Origin: Streptosporangium amethystogenes
GTDB taxonomy: Bacteria; Actinomycetota; Actinomycetes; Streptosporangiales; Streptosporangiaceae
Assembly (NCBI RefSeq): GCF_000721075.1
Contig: NZ_JOEQ01000001.1
Coordinates: 310,001-374,000 of the forward strand
Direction of reading: 5' to 3'
DNA length: 64,000 nt
The notes beneath the pieces are model-generated. The model searched no databases. It was given only the letters and a program-made list of their open reading frames with translations, and had not been told where the DNA came from. This document shows positions 8,043 through 16,189 of the stretch, piece after piece. The translations under genes and the position numbers were made by a program. Within the stretch, counting starts at the first letter, position 1, and every line of letters begins with the position of its first letter.

Positions 8043-9194
8043 TCAGAGCCGTTCGATGATCGTCACATTGGCCTGGCCACCGCCCTCGCACATCGTCTGC
8101 AACCCGTACCGGCCGCCGGTCCGCTCCAGCTCGTGCAGGAGCGAGGTCATCAGCCGGGCGCCGGTCGCGCCGAGCGGGTGGCCGAGGGCGATGGCGCCGC
8201 CGTTGGGATTGACCCGGCCGGGGTCGGCGCCGGTCTCCTTCAACCAGGCCAGCACGACGGGGGCGAACGCCTCGTTGATCTCGACGGCGTCGATGTCGCC
8301 GATCGTCATACCCGCCCTGCGCAGGGCGTACGCGGTGGCGGGGATCGGCGCGGAGAGCATCATGACGGGGTCGTCGCCACGGGCGGAGATGTGGTGGATC
8401 CGGGCGCGCGGGGTCAGGCCGTGGGCCTTGACCGCCCGCTCGGAGGCGACGAGAAGCGCGGCCGCGCCGTCGGAGATCTGCGAGGAGAGCGCGGCGGTGA
8501 GCCTGCCCCCCTCGACCAGGGGCTTGAGCCCGGCCATCCGCTCCAGACTGGTGTCACGGCGCGGCCCCTCGTCGGTGGAGACGCCCTCGTAGGGGACGAT
8601 CTCGGCGGCGAAGCGACCCTCGTCGATCGCGCCGAGCGCCCGCCGGTGGGACTCGTACGCGAACTCCTCCATCTCAAGTCGCGATATATCCCATTTTTCG
8701 GCGATCATTTCGGCGCCTCGGAACTGCGACACCTCCTGTCCGCCGTACCGGGCCTGCCAGCCCTTGGAGCCCGCGAACGGGCTGTCGAAACCGAGCGCCT
8801 GCCCGGCGGTCATGGCATAGCCGATCGGGACCCGGCTCATGTTCTGCACGCCGCCGGCGACGATCAGGTCGGCGGTGCCCGACAGCACCGCCTGGGCGGC
8901 GAAGTGGAGCGCCTGCTGGGAGGAGCCGCACTGGCGGTCGACGGTGACGCCGGGCACCCCCTCGGGCAGTCCGGCCGCCAGCCAGCAGGTGCGGGCGATG
9001 TCGCCGGCCTGCGGGCCGACGGTGTCGACGCACCCGAACACGACGTCGTCCACGGCCTCGGGGTCCACGCCGGTGCGCCCGACGAGCTCGCGGATGGCGT
9101 GGGCGCCCAGGTCGGCGGGGTGCGCGTCGGCGAGACCGCCGTTCCTGCGGCCCACCGGGGTACGGACCGCGCCGACGATGTATGCCTCGGTCAT
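8043..9194 (-). CDS. fadA6: FadA6-like acetyl-CoA acetyltransferase (thiolase)
   Basis: 383-residue classical thiolase. The acylated Cys is in DRQCGSSQQALHFAA near residue 90, the EINEAFAPV segment carries the active-site Asn-Glu, and GHPLGATGARL plus MCEGGGQANV provide the His and second Cys. The start is ATG 9194; a frame open further upstream would run through the operator. In the mycobacterial cluster fadA6 lies next to kstR2, as it does here, divergently across a 123-bp region with the operator at 9228-9245. It probably performs thiolytic cleavage of the open-chain product after ring opening, but this specific step is inferred. Confidence 0.9.
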   Translation of the reverse strand: MTEAYIVGAVRTPVGRRNGGLADAHPADLGAHAIRELVGRTGVDPEAVDDVVFGCVDTVGPQAGDIARTCWLAAGLPEGVPGVTVDRQCGSSQQALHFAAQAVLSGTADLIVAGGVQNMSRVPIGYAMTAGQALGFDSPFAGSKGWQARYGGQEVSQFRGAEMIAEKWDISRLEMEEFAYESHRRALGAIDEGRFAAEIVPYEGVSTDEGPRRDTSLERMAGLKPLVEGGRLTAALSSQISDGAAALLVASERAVKAHGLTPRARIHHISARGDDPVMMLSAPIPATAYALRRAGMTIGDIDAVEINEAFAPVVLAWLKETGADPGRVNPNGGAIALGHPLGATGARLMTSLLHELERTGGRYGLQTMCEGGGQANVTIIERL

Positions 9195-9227
9195 TACCTG
9201 ATCCCTTCGGTCTTCACCTGACAACAA

Positions 9228-9245
9228 GGGTAGCAAGCGCTTGGT
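9228..9245. promoter_or_regulatory. KstR2-type operator, site 2 (fadA6/kstR2)
   Basis: Read on the minus strand it is ACCAAGC-GCTT-GCTACCC. It contains an exact AnCAAGnnCTTGnT, the published mycobacterial KstR2 motif. It lies 33 bp before fadA6 and 72 bp before kstR2, as expected for an autoregulated repressor. Confidence 0.85.
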
Positions 9246-9317
9246 TGTAAACAGGGGCCGGGATGAGCTGGCGCGTTTCGGTGAACAAGCGATTGCGCAA
9301 GGGCTCATAATGGAGGG

Positions 9318-10013
9318 GTGAACACGCGAAAGAACTCCGGCGGCGCGACCACGACCCCGGTCAAGCGCCAGGGCGGGACCAAGCGCGCGGCCGCATCCGG
9401 CTCCGCGTCAGAGCGCCGCGACCATCTCGTCAAACTCGCCGCCGAGCTCTTCGCCCGCAAGGGCTTCCAGGCGACCACCGTCCGGGAGATCGCCGAGGAG
9501 GCCGGCATCCTCTCCGGAAGCCTCTACCACCACTTCGACTCCAAGGAGACGATCGTCGACGAGGTGCTGACCACCTTCCTCGACGACCTCGTCGGCCGCT
9601 ACCGCGCCGCCCTGGAACAGGACGGCGACGCCCGCACGATCCTCTCAGAGATGGTGCGCATCGGGTTCAGCACTCTGGAGCCCCACCGCGCGGCGATCAC
9701 CGTCATGCAGAACGACTGGAACTACCTGCAGTCGCTCCCCGGCGACCGCTTCGACTACCTGGTCAAGGCCGAGGACGAGGTCGAGCGGATGTGGGTCGGG
9801 CAGATCAAGCTCGGCCAGGCCGCCGGCCTGTTCCGCGCCGACGTCGATCCCAAGCTCACCTACCGCATGATCCGCGACACCATCTGGGTGGCGGTGCGCT
9901 GGTTCCGCCCGGGAGGACGCCTCAACACCACGGGTCTCGCCGAGCACTACATCACCGTCCTGTTCGACGGCCTGGCGACCGGCGAGCGGAGCAGCCAGAA
10001 GGCTGGAGCCTGA
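9318..10013 (+). CDS. kstR2: KstR2-type TetR repressor
   Basis: 231 residues. The TetR helix-turn-helix lies at about 45-90: LVKLAAELFARKGFQATTVREIAEEAGILSGSLYHHFDSKETIVDEVL. The ILSGSLYHHF recognition helix and the C-terminal YRMIRDTIWVAVRWFRPGGRL segment closely match mycobacterial KstR2, which is released by HIP-CoA. The start is uncertain: GTG 9318 has GGAGG only 1 nt away, and about 32 Lys/Arg/Gly/Ala-rich residues precede the domain. No internal start has a better ribosome site. Candidate regulator of all ten operator copies in the window. Confidence 0.9.
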   Translation: MNTRKNSGGATTTPVKRQGGTKRAAASGSASERRDHLVKLAAELFARKGFQATTVREIAEEAGILSGSLYHHFDSKETIVDEVLTTFLDDLVGRYRAALEQDGDARTILSEMVRIGFSTLEPHRAAITVMQNDWNYLQSLPGDRFDYLVKAEDEVERMWVGQIKLGQAAGLFRADVDPKLTYRMIRDTIWVAVRWFRPGGRLNTTGLAEHYITVLFDGLATGERSSQKAGA

Positions 10014-10150
10014 GGTGCCGCACCGCGCACCGCCGGCTCCACATTGACCGGCCCCGGTCATGACGCCCGTGAGCGGAACCTCGCGCGAAGAGCGACACGG
10101 CCTGTGAGAATCAAGCCGTCCGCGAAGCGAACGGGAAGTGGTGGGCGAGC

Positions 10151-10843
10151 GTGGAGATACTGCAGAAGGCCGTGCGCATGGCACTCACCGAGGTGGCCGA
10201 CTCCGCCAAGGCCCCGGTCATGCGGGCCTACATGAAGTCGGAGATGCCCTTCCTTGGGGTGCAGGCCGCACCTCGCCGCGCGGCGCTGAAGCGGGTGTTC
10301 ACCGAGTACTACGTGGAGACGGCACCCGCCTGGCGGGAGGCGACGCTGGCCCTGTGGCACGGGGCCGAGTACCGCGAGGAGCGCTACGCGGCGATCGAGC
10401 TGACCGGCTTCCGGCTCTACCGGGGCTTCCAGACGCTCGACGCGCTGCCGATGTACGAGGAGATGATCGTCACCGGAGCCTGGTGGGACTACGTCGACGA
10501 CCTCGCCGTCCACCGCGTCGGCGGCCTGCTCGCGGCCTTCCCCGACACCATGCGCCCCCTCATGCTCCGCTGGGCCCGGGGCACCGACCTGTGGAAACGC
10601 CGGACGGCCATCCTCTCCCAGAACCGCTTCAAGGCCGCCACCGACACCGGCCTGCTGTACGCCTGCATCGAGCCGAGCCTGTCGGACAACGACTTCTTCG
10701 CCCGCAAGGCGATCGGCTGGGCCTTGCGCGAGTACGCCAAGACCAACCCCGACGAGGTCGTCCGCTACGTCGACCACACCGGCATCAGCGGCCTGAGCCG
10801 CCGCGAGGCCCTGAAGAACCTCCCGGCACGGCGTTCCGGGTGA
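10151..10843 (+). CDS. AlkD-like DNA alkylation repair protein
   Basis: 230 residues of the DNA alkylation repair (AlkD, HEAT-like) family. The conserved WWDYVDDLAVHRVG segment holds the Trp and Asp that line the lesion site in AlkD, followed by RRTAILSQ and DNDFFARKAIGWALREYAKT. Such enzymes excise N3- and N7-alkylated purines. The start is GTG 10151, with only a weak purine stretch upstream. It follows kstR2 on the same strand after 137 bp and is convergent with the chitosanase gene. It has no apparent link to the catabolic genes. Confidence 0.85.
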   Translation: MEILQKAVRMALTEVADSAKAPVMRAYMKSEMPFLGVQAAPRRAALKRVFTEYYVETAPAWREATLALWHGAEYREERYAAIELTGFRLYRGFQTLDALPMYEEMIVTGAWWDYVDDLAVHRVGGLLAAFPDTMRPLMLRWARGTDLWKRRTAILSQNRFKAATDTGLLYACIEPSLSDNDFFARKAIGWALREYAKTNPDEVVRYVDHTGISGLSRREALKNLPARRSG

Positions 10844-10950
10844 TCGCGCCCCGAATCTCCCTCCAGGACGCCCACTGTCGCGAATAGCCGACGATGTCTC
10901 TCGTTATTCGAGAGCGTCAACGACGCCGACCGGGAACGTCGAGGCGGAGT

Positions 10951-10978
10951 GCCCCGGCGGGGTGGGGGCCGCCGGGGC
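10951..10978. terminator. Convergent hairpin between alkD-like and chitosanase genes
   Basis: GCCCCGGCGG and CCGCCGGGGC form a perfect 10-bp stem around an 8-nt loop, lying in the 144-bp gap where the two genes converge. No strong U tract, as usual in this GC-rich DNA. Confidence 0.7.
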
Positions 10979-10987
10979 TTGGAGTGG

Positions 10988-11860
10988 TCAGCTGATCTTG
11001 AAGGAGTCGCCGTAGACCTTCCAGGACAGCGGGGTGTCGAGGTCGAGGTTGCCCTTGTTGAGGAAGACGCGCTGGGCGGTGTCGACGCGGCTGGTGTCCT
11101 CGTGAGCCTCCTCTGCCTTCATGGCGGCCTTGCGGGCGTCGAGGAAGGCGTGCAAATACTTCGTCTCGTCGCCGCCCTGCGCGGGGGGCTTCGCCTTCTT
11201 CAGGGCGTTCTTGCGGATCGCGCTGAAGCTCTGCGGGTCGGTGCCGTCGCCGTGCATGACGATGGCGTCGTAGTAGACGAACTGGCCGAGGGCGCGCAGG
11301 CCATCCTTTTTCGCCTGACTGACCGCGGGGTTGAAGTAGACCCGGTCACGCTCGTCGTGCTGTGCCTGCTGGAAGGCCGCGTCCTTGGCGGCGGTCTTCC
11401 AGTCCTTGGTGTAGTTCGGGTCGAGGCCCTTGTGGGAGGCGGTGCCGTCGACCTTGCGCAGGGCGGGGAGATACTTGGCGAGCACGTTCCCCGGCTTGCG
11501 CTGGGTGTAGAGCTCCACGAGGTCGAGCATGTCGCCGGTGCCAGAGCAGAAGCCGATGATCCCGGCGGTGTAGCCGCGGCCGTCGCCGATGTCCTCGATG
11601 TACTTGTACTGCGCCTTCCAGTCCAGCGAGGAGTTCTCGGCACTGGACACCAACTGCATGGCGATGTCCTTCTTGCGCGGGTCGTTGAGGTCGACCGCCG
11701 CGGAGTCGGCGACCAGCCCGGCGGGCGCGGCGGCGGGCGAGAGCGTGGCCGCGTGCCCGACGCCGGCGGGGACGATCAGGACCGGGACCGCGATCGCGGC
11801 CGAGGCCAGCAGGAAGCGCGGGGTGCGGCGGCCGAGGCGGGAGTTCGATGAGATGGACAC
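10988..11860 (-). CDS. csnA: Secreted GH46 chitosanase
   Basis: 290 residues. The N-terminus is a secretion signal (RLGRRTPRFLLASAAIAVPVLIVPAGVGHA, cleavage after about residue 37). The mature enzyme has SSAENSS with the catalytic Glu and IEDIGDGRGYTAG with the catalytic Asp, as in the Streptomyces N174 chitosanase, and ends in the family-typical SWKVYGDSFKIS. It cuts chitosan outside the cell. I chose GTG 11860 because GGAGAG lies 4 nt upstream. The promoter region holds a 21-bp palindrome (11931-11951). The adjacent NgcEFG-type importer is a plausible uptake route for aminosugar products, though NgcE proteins usually prefer acetylated sugars. Confidence 0.94.
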   Translation of the reverse strand: MSISSNSRLGRRTPRFLLASAAIAVPVLIVPAGVGHAATLSPAAAPAGLVADSAAVDLNDPRKKDIAMQLVSSAENSSLDWKAQYKYIEDIGDGRGYTAGIIGFCSGTGDMLDLVELYTQRKPGNVLAKYLPALRKVDGTASHKGLDPNYTKDWKTAAKDAAFQQAQHDERDRVYFNPAVSQAKKDGLRALGQFVYYDAIVMHGDGTDPQSFSAIRKNALKKAKPPAQGGDETKYLHAFLDARKAAMKAEEAHEDTSRVDTAQRVFLNKGNLDLDTPLSWKVYGDSFKIS

Positions 11861-11930
11861 GTGTCTCTCCAAGGGGGTGGTGGAGGAACGATCTCTCCGA
11901 TGACGGGACGAGGGCGAGGAGCACCTAGCT

Positions 11931-11951
11931 CGTTAGGAAACTTTCCTAACG
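11931..11951. promoter_or_regulatory. CsnR-type palindrome upstream of chitosanase
   Basis: CGTTAGGAAA-C-TTTCCTAACG, perfect 10-bp arms around one base, 71 bp before the chitosanase start. It shares its TAGGAAA-N-TTTCCTA core with the site at 7662. It matches the operator type known for CsnR control of chitosanase in streptomycetes. No ROK gene sits beside it. Confidence 0.75.
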
Positions 11952-12034
11952 AACCTAACCGCCAACAGGCCCCGCCAGTCAACCCGTTCGGATGAATCGG
12001 ACCTCAAGGCGGCCTTATGAGAGGCTCAAGCGGC

Positions 12035-12946
12035 CTACTTGAGCGCGCCCGCGGTGAGGCCCTTCTGGATCTGGCTCTGGAAGAGCGTGTAGACGATCAT
12101 CATCGGCAGGATGGCCATGCTCAGCGCGGCGAACAGCGCCGACCAGTCGGCGTCGTAGCCGGCCGCCGTGGAGATGTCGGCGATGCCCTGGGTGAGCACC
12201 CATTTGTCCCTGTCCGAGGTGAGCAGCACCAGGGGCAGCTGGTACTGGTTCCACTGGCCGAGCACGTTGAAGATGGTCACGCTGATGATGCCCGGCTTGG
12301 CCATCGGGAGCATGATCCGGAAGAAGACCCGGGCGTGCGAGGCCCCGTCCACGAAGGCCGCCTCGGCCACCGCGCCCGGCAGCGTCCTGAAGAACGCGGC
12401 GAGGAAGAAGACCGTGAAGGGCAGCGAGTAGGCGATGTAGACCAGCACCAGCCCGCCGTGCGTGTTCAGGCCGATGAACCGGCCGATCACCGGGACCGTC
12501 CCCATGTTCTGCACGACGAAGAACAGCGGGGTCAGCGCCAGGTAGACCGGGAAGGCCAGACCGGAGACGAACAGCAGATAGATCGCCCGGTTGCCGCGAA
12601 AGCGGTAGCGGGCCAGCACGTACGCGGCCATCGAGCCGAACAGCATCGTGCCGAAGGTGCCGAAGGCCACCACCACGATGCTGTTGATCATGTACTGACC
12701 GATGTGCGCCTGCTCCCAGGCACGAGCCCAGTTGTCGAAGCGGAGGGAGGCCGGCAGCGACCAGGCGTCGCCGAAGATCTCGTCCTCGCTCTTCACCGAG
12801 GCGAGGAAGGTCCACACGATCGGCACGACGACCAGGACCGTCCAGACCAGCAGCGCGACGTGCGTCAGGGCCGACAGGGGGCCGAGCCGCCTCCTGCGCT
12901 CCTCGCGGGCCCAGGCCCGGCTCCGGGGAATCACGGCGTCCGCCAC
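12035..12946 (-). CDS. ngcG: NgcG-like sugar ABC transporter permease
   Basis: 303 residues with six predicted membrane segments, starting with HVALLVWTVLVVVPIVWTFLA. The cytoplasmic EAA loop is visible as EAAFVDGASHARVFFRIMLPMAKPG near residue 190, the contact to an ATPase. The GTG start shares one base with the ngcF stop, so the two are coupled. The N-terminal 30 residues are Arg-rich and cytoplasmic. No ATPase gene is in the operon; NgcEFG systems in streptomycetes use the shared ATPase MsiK, and the same is likely here. Symbol is by family and operon order. Confidence 0.85.
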   Translation of the reverse strand: MADAVIPRSRAWAREERRRRLGPLSALTHVALLVWTVLVVVPIVWTFLASVKSEDEIFGDAWSLPASLRFDNWARAWEQAHIGQYMINSIVVVAFGTFGTMLFGSMAAYVLARYRFRGNRAIYLLFVSGLAFPVYLALTPLFFVVQNMGTVPVIGRFIGLNTHGGLVLVYIAYSLPFTVFFLAAFFRTLPGAVAEAAFVDGASHARVFFRIMLPMAKPGIISVTIFNVLGQWNQYQLPLVLLTSDRDKWVLTQGIADISTAAGYDADWSALFAALSMAILPMMIVYTLFQSQIQKGLTAGALK

Positions 12947-13848
12947 TAGAACTCGATCCGTTCACGTCGCGACAGGCGCAGGGCCAGTGTCGCGAACCCG
13001 ATGGTGAAGAAGAACAGCACCACGCCCATCGCCGAGGCGTAGCCGAACTTGAAGTACTGGAAGGCGGTGCGGTAGATCTCCGCCGCCATCACGGTCGTGG
13101 AGTGGTCAGGACCGCCGTGCTCCGCCGTCATCACCCACACGACGGCGAAGACGTCCAGCGCGGCGATGCCGAGATAGACCCAGCCGACCTGGATGGTGTC
13201 CCAGAGCAGCGGCAGCGTGACCCGCCAAAACAGCTGTATCCCTCCCGCGCCGTCGATCGCCGCCGCCTCGAACAGGTCGCGGGGGATGGAGGAGATGCCG
13301 GCGGAGAAGAGCACGACGTAGAAGCCGACGGCCTGCCAGACCAGCACGGCGAGGATCGACCAGAACGCGACCCCGGTGCTGGAGAGGAAGCCGATCGGCT
13401 CGAACCCCAGGGCGATGAGCGGCCCGTTGAGCATCCCGCTTCGGTCGGGCCTGAAGACCTGCTGGAACAGTGCGGCGACCACGGCGACGGCCAGCACCTG
13501 GGGGAAGAAGAACACCACCCGGTAGAACTTCGACCCCCAGATGCCCCCGGTGCCGCCCCGCCCGCCCGCGTTGAGCAGGAAGGCGAAGAAGAGCGCGATC
13601 CCCAGGGTCAGGATCGGCATCAGGACCAGCAGGATGAGGTTGTGACCGATGGCCTTCCAGAACACGTTGTCGGCTGCGAGGCGCTGGAAGTTCTCCAGGC
13701 CCACCAGTCGCGGGCTCGCGTTCACCCCGCGCCAGTCGGTGAACGCGATGTAGAAGGCCTGCGCGTAGGGCGCGATCACGTAGATCACGTAGAGGGCCAC
13801 CGGGATCACCAGGAATCCCGCGACGAACCGTGTCCGGCCGTGGTTCAT
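12946..13848 (-). CDS. ngcF: NgcF-like sugar ABC transporter permease
   Basis: 300 residues, MalF-type inner membrane permease. About six membrane helices can be seen (FVAGFLVIPVALYVIYVIAP first) and the EAA loop is EAAAIDGAGGIQLFWRVTLPLLWD near residue 205. It pairs with the downstream NgcG. The ATG at 13848 follows a 125-bp spacer after ngcE that contains a GC hairpin (13948-13967), a usual device to keep the binding-protein mRNA more abundant than the permease part. The high similarity of the upstream binding protein to NgcE suggests N-acetylglucosamine or chitobiose transport. Confidence 0.87.
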   Translation of the reverse strand: MNHGRTRFVAGFLVIPVALYVIYVIAPYAQAFYIAFTDWRGVNASPRLVGLENFQRLAADNVFWKAIGHNLILLVLMPILTLGIALFFAFLLNAGGRGGTGGIWGSKFYRVVFFFPQVLAVAVVAALFQQVFRPDRSGMLNGPLIALGFEPIGFLSSTGVAFWSILAVLVWQAVGFYVVLFSAGISSIPRDLFEAAAIDGAGGIQLFWRVTLPLLWDTIQVGWVYLGIAALDVFAVVWVMTAEHGGPDHSTTVMAAEIYRTAFQYFKFGYASAMGVVLFFFTIGFATLALRLSRRERIEF

Positions 13849-13947
13849 GAGCGACTCGCCGTCCGGTGATCGGCCCGTCGCCGGGCGGGCCGGTGAACCG
13901 TGGACCTCAACGCGATCTCCTGCCTGGGGGGTGGTCGGTACTGGCGT

Positions 13948-13967
13948 CCCCCGCTGTCGGACGGGGG
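13948..13967 (-). terminator. Intercistronic hairpin after ngcE
   Basis: CCCCCG and CGGGGG pair around an 8-nt loop in the 125-bp gap between ngcE and ngcF. It probably works as an mRNA stabiliser or partial attenuator within the operon rather than a full stop, since ngcFG have no other obvious promoter. Confidence 0.45.
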
Positions 13968-13973
13968 CGGACG

Positions 13974-15383
13974 TCAGCGGCTGAACTTCTTGACCGAGGT
14001 GTCCTTCTTGATCGCGTCAGCCTTCCGCTGCGCCCGGTCCGCCCACGCGTCGACGGTCAGCTTGCCGGCCATGAGCTGCCCGGTCGCGGCGGCCACCTCG
14101 TCGTGCAGCTCGACGTACCACTTGCGGAACAGGAACCAGACGGCGTTGTCGCCGGCCGCGTTCAGCGCCGCCGCGGCGCTCTTGAGACCGGGCTTGAGCG
14201 TGTTGCCCTCCCCCGCGCCCTTGACGACGGTGAGCGTGGAGACCAGCTCCATGAACGTGCCCGCGCCCTCCTTGGAGAGCATGGCGCGCATGTACTCCAG
14301 ACCCGCGTTGGGGTTGGCCGACTTCGCCGAGACGACGTACTCCTCGCCGGGCTGGGCGTGCAGGGTGCCGTACGGCAGGGCGTCCGAGGAGCCGAAGTCG
14401 GGCAGCGGGAACATCGCGTAGCCGAAGTCGGCCGGGGTGGAGTCCTTCTGCTCGTTCTCCAGCCAGGAGCCGCAGGGCAACATGGCGACCTGGCCCTTGT
14501 TGTGCGCCGTCTGGGTCTGCACGTGGTCGAGTCCCGCGGTGCCCTGGAGCAGGTACTTCGACCCGAGCTCGGCGAAGGCCGCCGCGGCCTGCTTGACCGG
14601 CTCGGCCTTCCAGGCGCCGTCCTGGAGGTTGTCGATGTTCTTCAGCACGTCCTTGCCGCCGATCTTCGCGGCGAGCGTGAGGATGGTCTCGTAGATGTAG
14701 AAGGGGTGCTTGCCGGCGTAGGTGAAGGGCGCGATCTTGCCCGCCTTCTTGATGGTCTCGCACAGGGCCAGGAAGTCGGTCCAGGTCTTGGGGACCTGCC
14801 AGCCCTCGGCCTCGAAGAGCTTCTGCGAGTACCAGATGCCCCAGACGGTGTTGGCGTAGTTGAGGACGTAGGGCTTGCCGTCGTAGCTGCCCAGCTCGAT
14901 CGCGTTCGGGTCGATCGTGTCGCGCACCTTGACCGCGGGGTCGTCCCAGCTGGGCGCGTCGTACAGCGGTGTGAGGTCGGCGAGCTGACCGTCCTGGACC
15001 AGTGCGCCGAAGTCCATCGCGTTGGCGCCGGAGTTGTTGATGAACTCCGGCGGGTTGCCGCCGGCGAAACGCGGCTGGAGGGTCTTGGCGATCTCCTTGG
15101 TCGCGTTGTGCTTGATCTCCAGCTTGGGGTGCTTGGCCTGGAGCAGCCTCTCGTGGACGTCCTTGGCGTAGCCGTCGCCGAAACCGCCGTCGAAGATCCA
15201 GATCTCCAGGGGTTTGTCCTCGGCGAAGCCGAGCGGGTTGGCCGCGCTGGTGGCCCCGGCGGCCGGTGCCGAGGACGCGGCGCCACCGTTGCCCGCCGGG
15301 GTGGCGCACGCGGACAGGGCGGGCAGGGCGAGACCGGCCAGGGCCGCGCTGCGCAGGAGCTCGCGCCTGGATAGCTGGGTCAT
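13974..15383 (-). CDS. ngcE: NgcE-like N-acetylglucosamine/chitobiose binding lipoprotein
   Basis: 469 residues. Residues 1-26 give a lipoprotein signal with RRELLR and a lipobox ending LSAC, possibly Tat-dependent. The mature protein has the sequence pattern of NgcE proteins: IFDGGFGDGYAKDVHE, LQPRFAGGNPPEFINNSGAN, DGQLADLTPLYDAPSWD, YVLNYANTVWGIWYS and LPCGSWLENE. These bind N-acetylglucosamine and chitobiose outside the cell. The ATG at 15383 has AGGAGGAAG upstream. The gene is third in a probable operon behind RpiR and SIS genes and ahead of two permeases. Confidence 0.9.
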   Translation of the reverse strand: MTQLSRRELLRSAALAGLALPALSACATPAGNGGAASSAPAAGATSAANPLGFAEDKPLEIWIFDGGFGDGYAKDVHERLLQAKHPKLEIKHNATKEIAKTLQPRFAGGNPPEFINNSGANAMDFGALVQDGQLADLTPLYDAPSWDDPAVKVRDTIDPNAIELGSYDGKPYVLNYANTVWGIWYSQKLFEAEGWQVPKTWTDFLALCETIKKAGKIAPFTYAGKHPFYIYETILTLAAKIGGKDVLKNIDNLQDGAWKAEPVKQAAAAFAELGSKYLLQGTAGLDHVQTQTAHNKGQVAMLPCGSWLENEQKDSTPADFGYAMFPLPDFGSSDALPYGTLHAQPGEEYVVSAKSANPNAGLEYMRAMLSKEGAGTFMELVSTLTVVKGAGEGNTLKPGLKSAAAALNAAGDNAVWFLFRKWYVELHDEVAAATGQLMAGKLTVDAWADRAQRKADAIKKDTSVKKFSR

Positions 15384-15422
15384 GCTTCCTCCTGGGGGTG
15401 GCCTGGAAGTGGCAGGCAGTGG

Positions 15423-16187
15423 TCAGGCACCTCGCCGGATCCTTCCGGCGTAGCGGTTCTCAAGAACACGGTTGTGCTCGTCTCCGCCGGTCACGTTGGC
15501 GGAGCGGTAGATCGGCGGAGTGTGACCCGCCTCGATCAGCGTGCGCACCACCTCGGCGACGACCATCTGGGCCAGCAGCGCCGAGGTGATCGTGGAGACC
15601 GCCCCGAACGTGCCGCCGTCCGGGAGCGGGAGTACCGCGTCGCCGTACGGGGCGCGGTTATCGAGCACCACGTCGGCGAGGTCGAGCAGCTTGCGGCCCG
15701 AGGGATGGCGCGAGGTCATCGCGGTGCTGTGCCGCACGGAGGTCAGGGCGATCAGGCCGTGCCCCCGCTCCTTGACGATCGAGGCCAGCTCGACCACCGA
15801 GCCGTTCACCCCGGAGCTGGAGATCAGCACGAACACGTCCTGCGGCCGGACGGGTGCCAGGTCGTAGATCCGCCGGGCGACCGACGGGTCTCGCTCCAGC
15901 TCACCGGGGGCGCCGAGGAGGGTGCCGACCGGGGCGTCCCCGTACAGGACGACGTCACGCAGGGCCAGACGGTTGCTGGGCACCAGGCCGCCCGCGCGCC
16001 CGGCGATCTCCATGGCGATCGCCTCGGAGTGCCCGGAGCCGAAGACCTGGATCACTCCGCCGTCGAGCAGGGAGGTGACCATCAACGCGGCCGCGTCCCG
16101 TACCGCGGTCTGCTGGGTCCGGGAGACCTCGTCCACCAGGGCCTTCACCTCATGGACGTAATCGGCGGCTCCGATATCGATGTCCAC
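15423..16187 (-). CDS. SIS-domain sugar isomerase-like protein
   Basis: 254 residues of the UPF0309/SIS group. The phosphosugar-binding region is seen in IQVFGSGHSEAIAMEIAGRAGG near residue 50, and in FVLISSSGVNGSVVELA near residue 120. SIS domains bind and isomerise or sense phosphorylated sugars. The GTG start at 16187 lies 2 bp after the RpiR stop with GAGGA upstream, so the pair is coupled. Context with an NgcE-type importer suggests an aminosugar phosphate ligand; enzymatic activity is not shown by sequence. Confidence 0.85.
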   Translation of the reverse strand: MDIDIGAADYVHEVKALVDEVSRTQQTAVRDAAALMVTSLLDGGVIQVFGSGHSEAIAMEIAGRAGGLVPSNRLALRDVVLYGDAPVGTLLGAPGELERDPSVARRIYDLAPVRPQDVFVLISSSGVNGSVVELASIVKERGHGLIALTSVRHSTAMTSRHPSGRKLLDLADVVLDNRAPYGDAVLPLPDGGTFGAVSTITSALLAQMVVAEVVRTLIEAGHTPPIYRSANVTGGDEHNRVLENRYAGRIRRGA

Positions 16188-16189
16188 AC

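Noticed and set aside
7741..8592. Possible plus-strand gene starting at ATG 7741
   Set aside because: Product is Pro/Arg/Gly low complexity, then antisense to fadA6, with no ribosome site.
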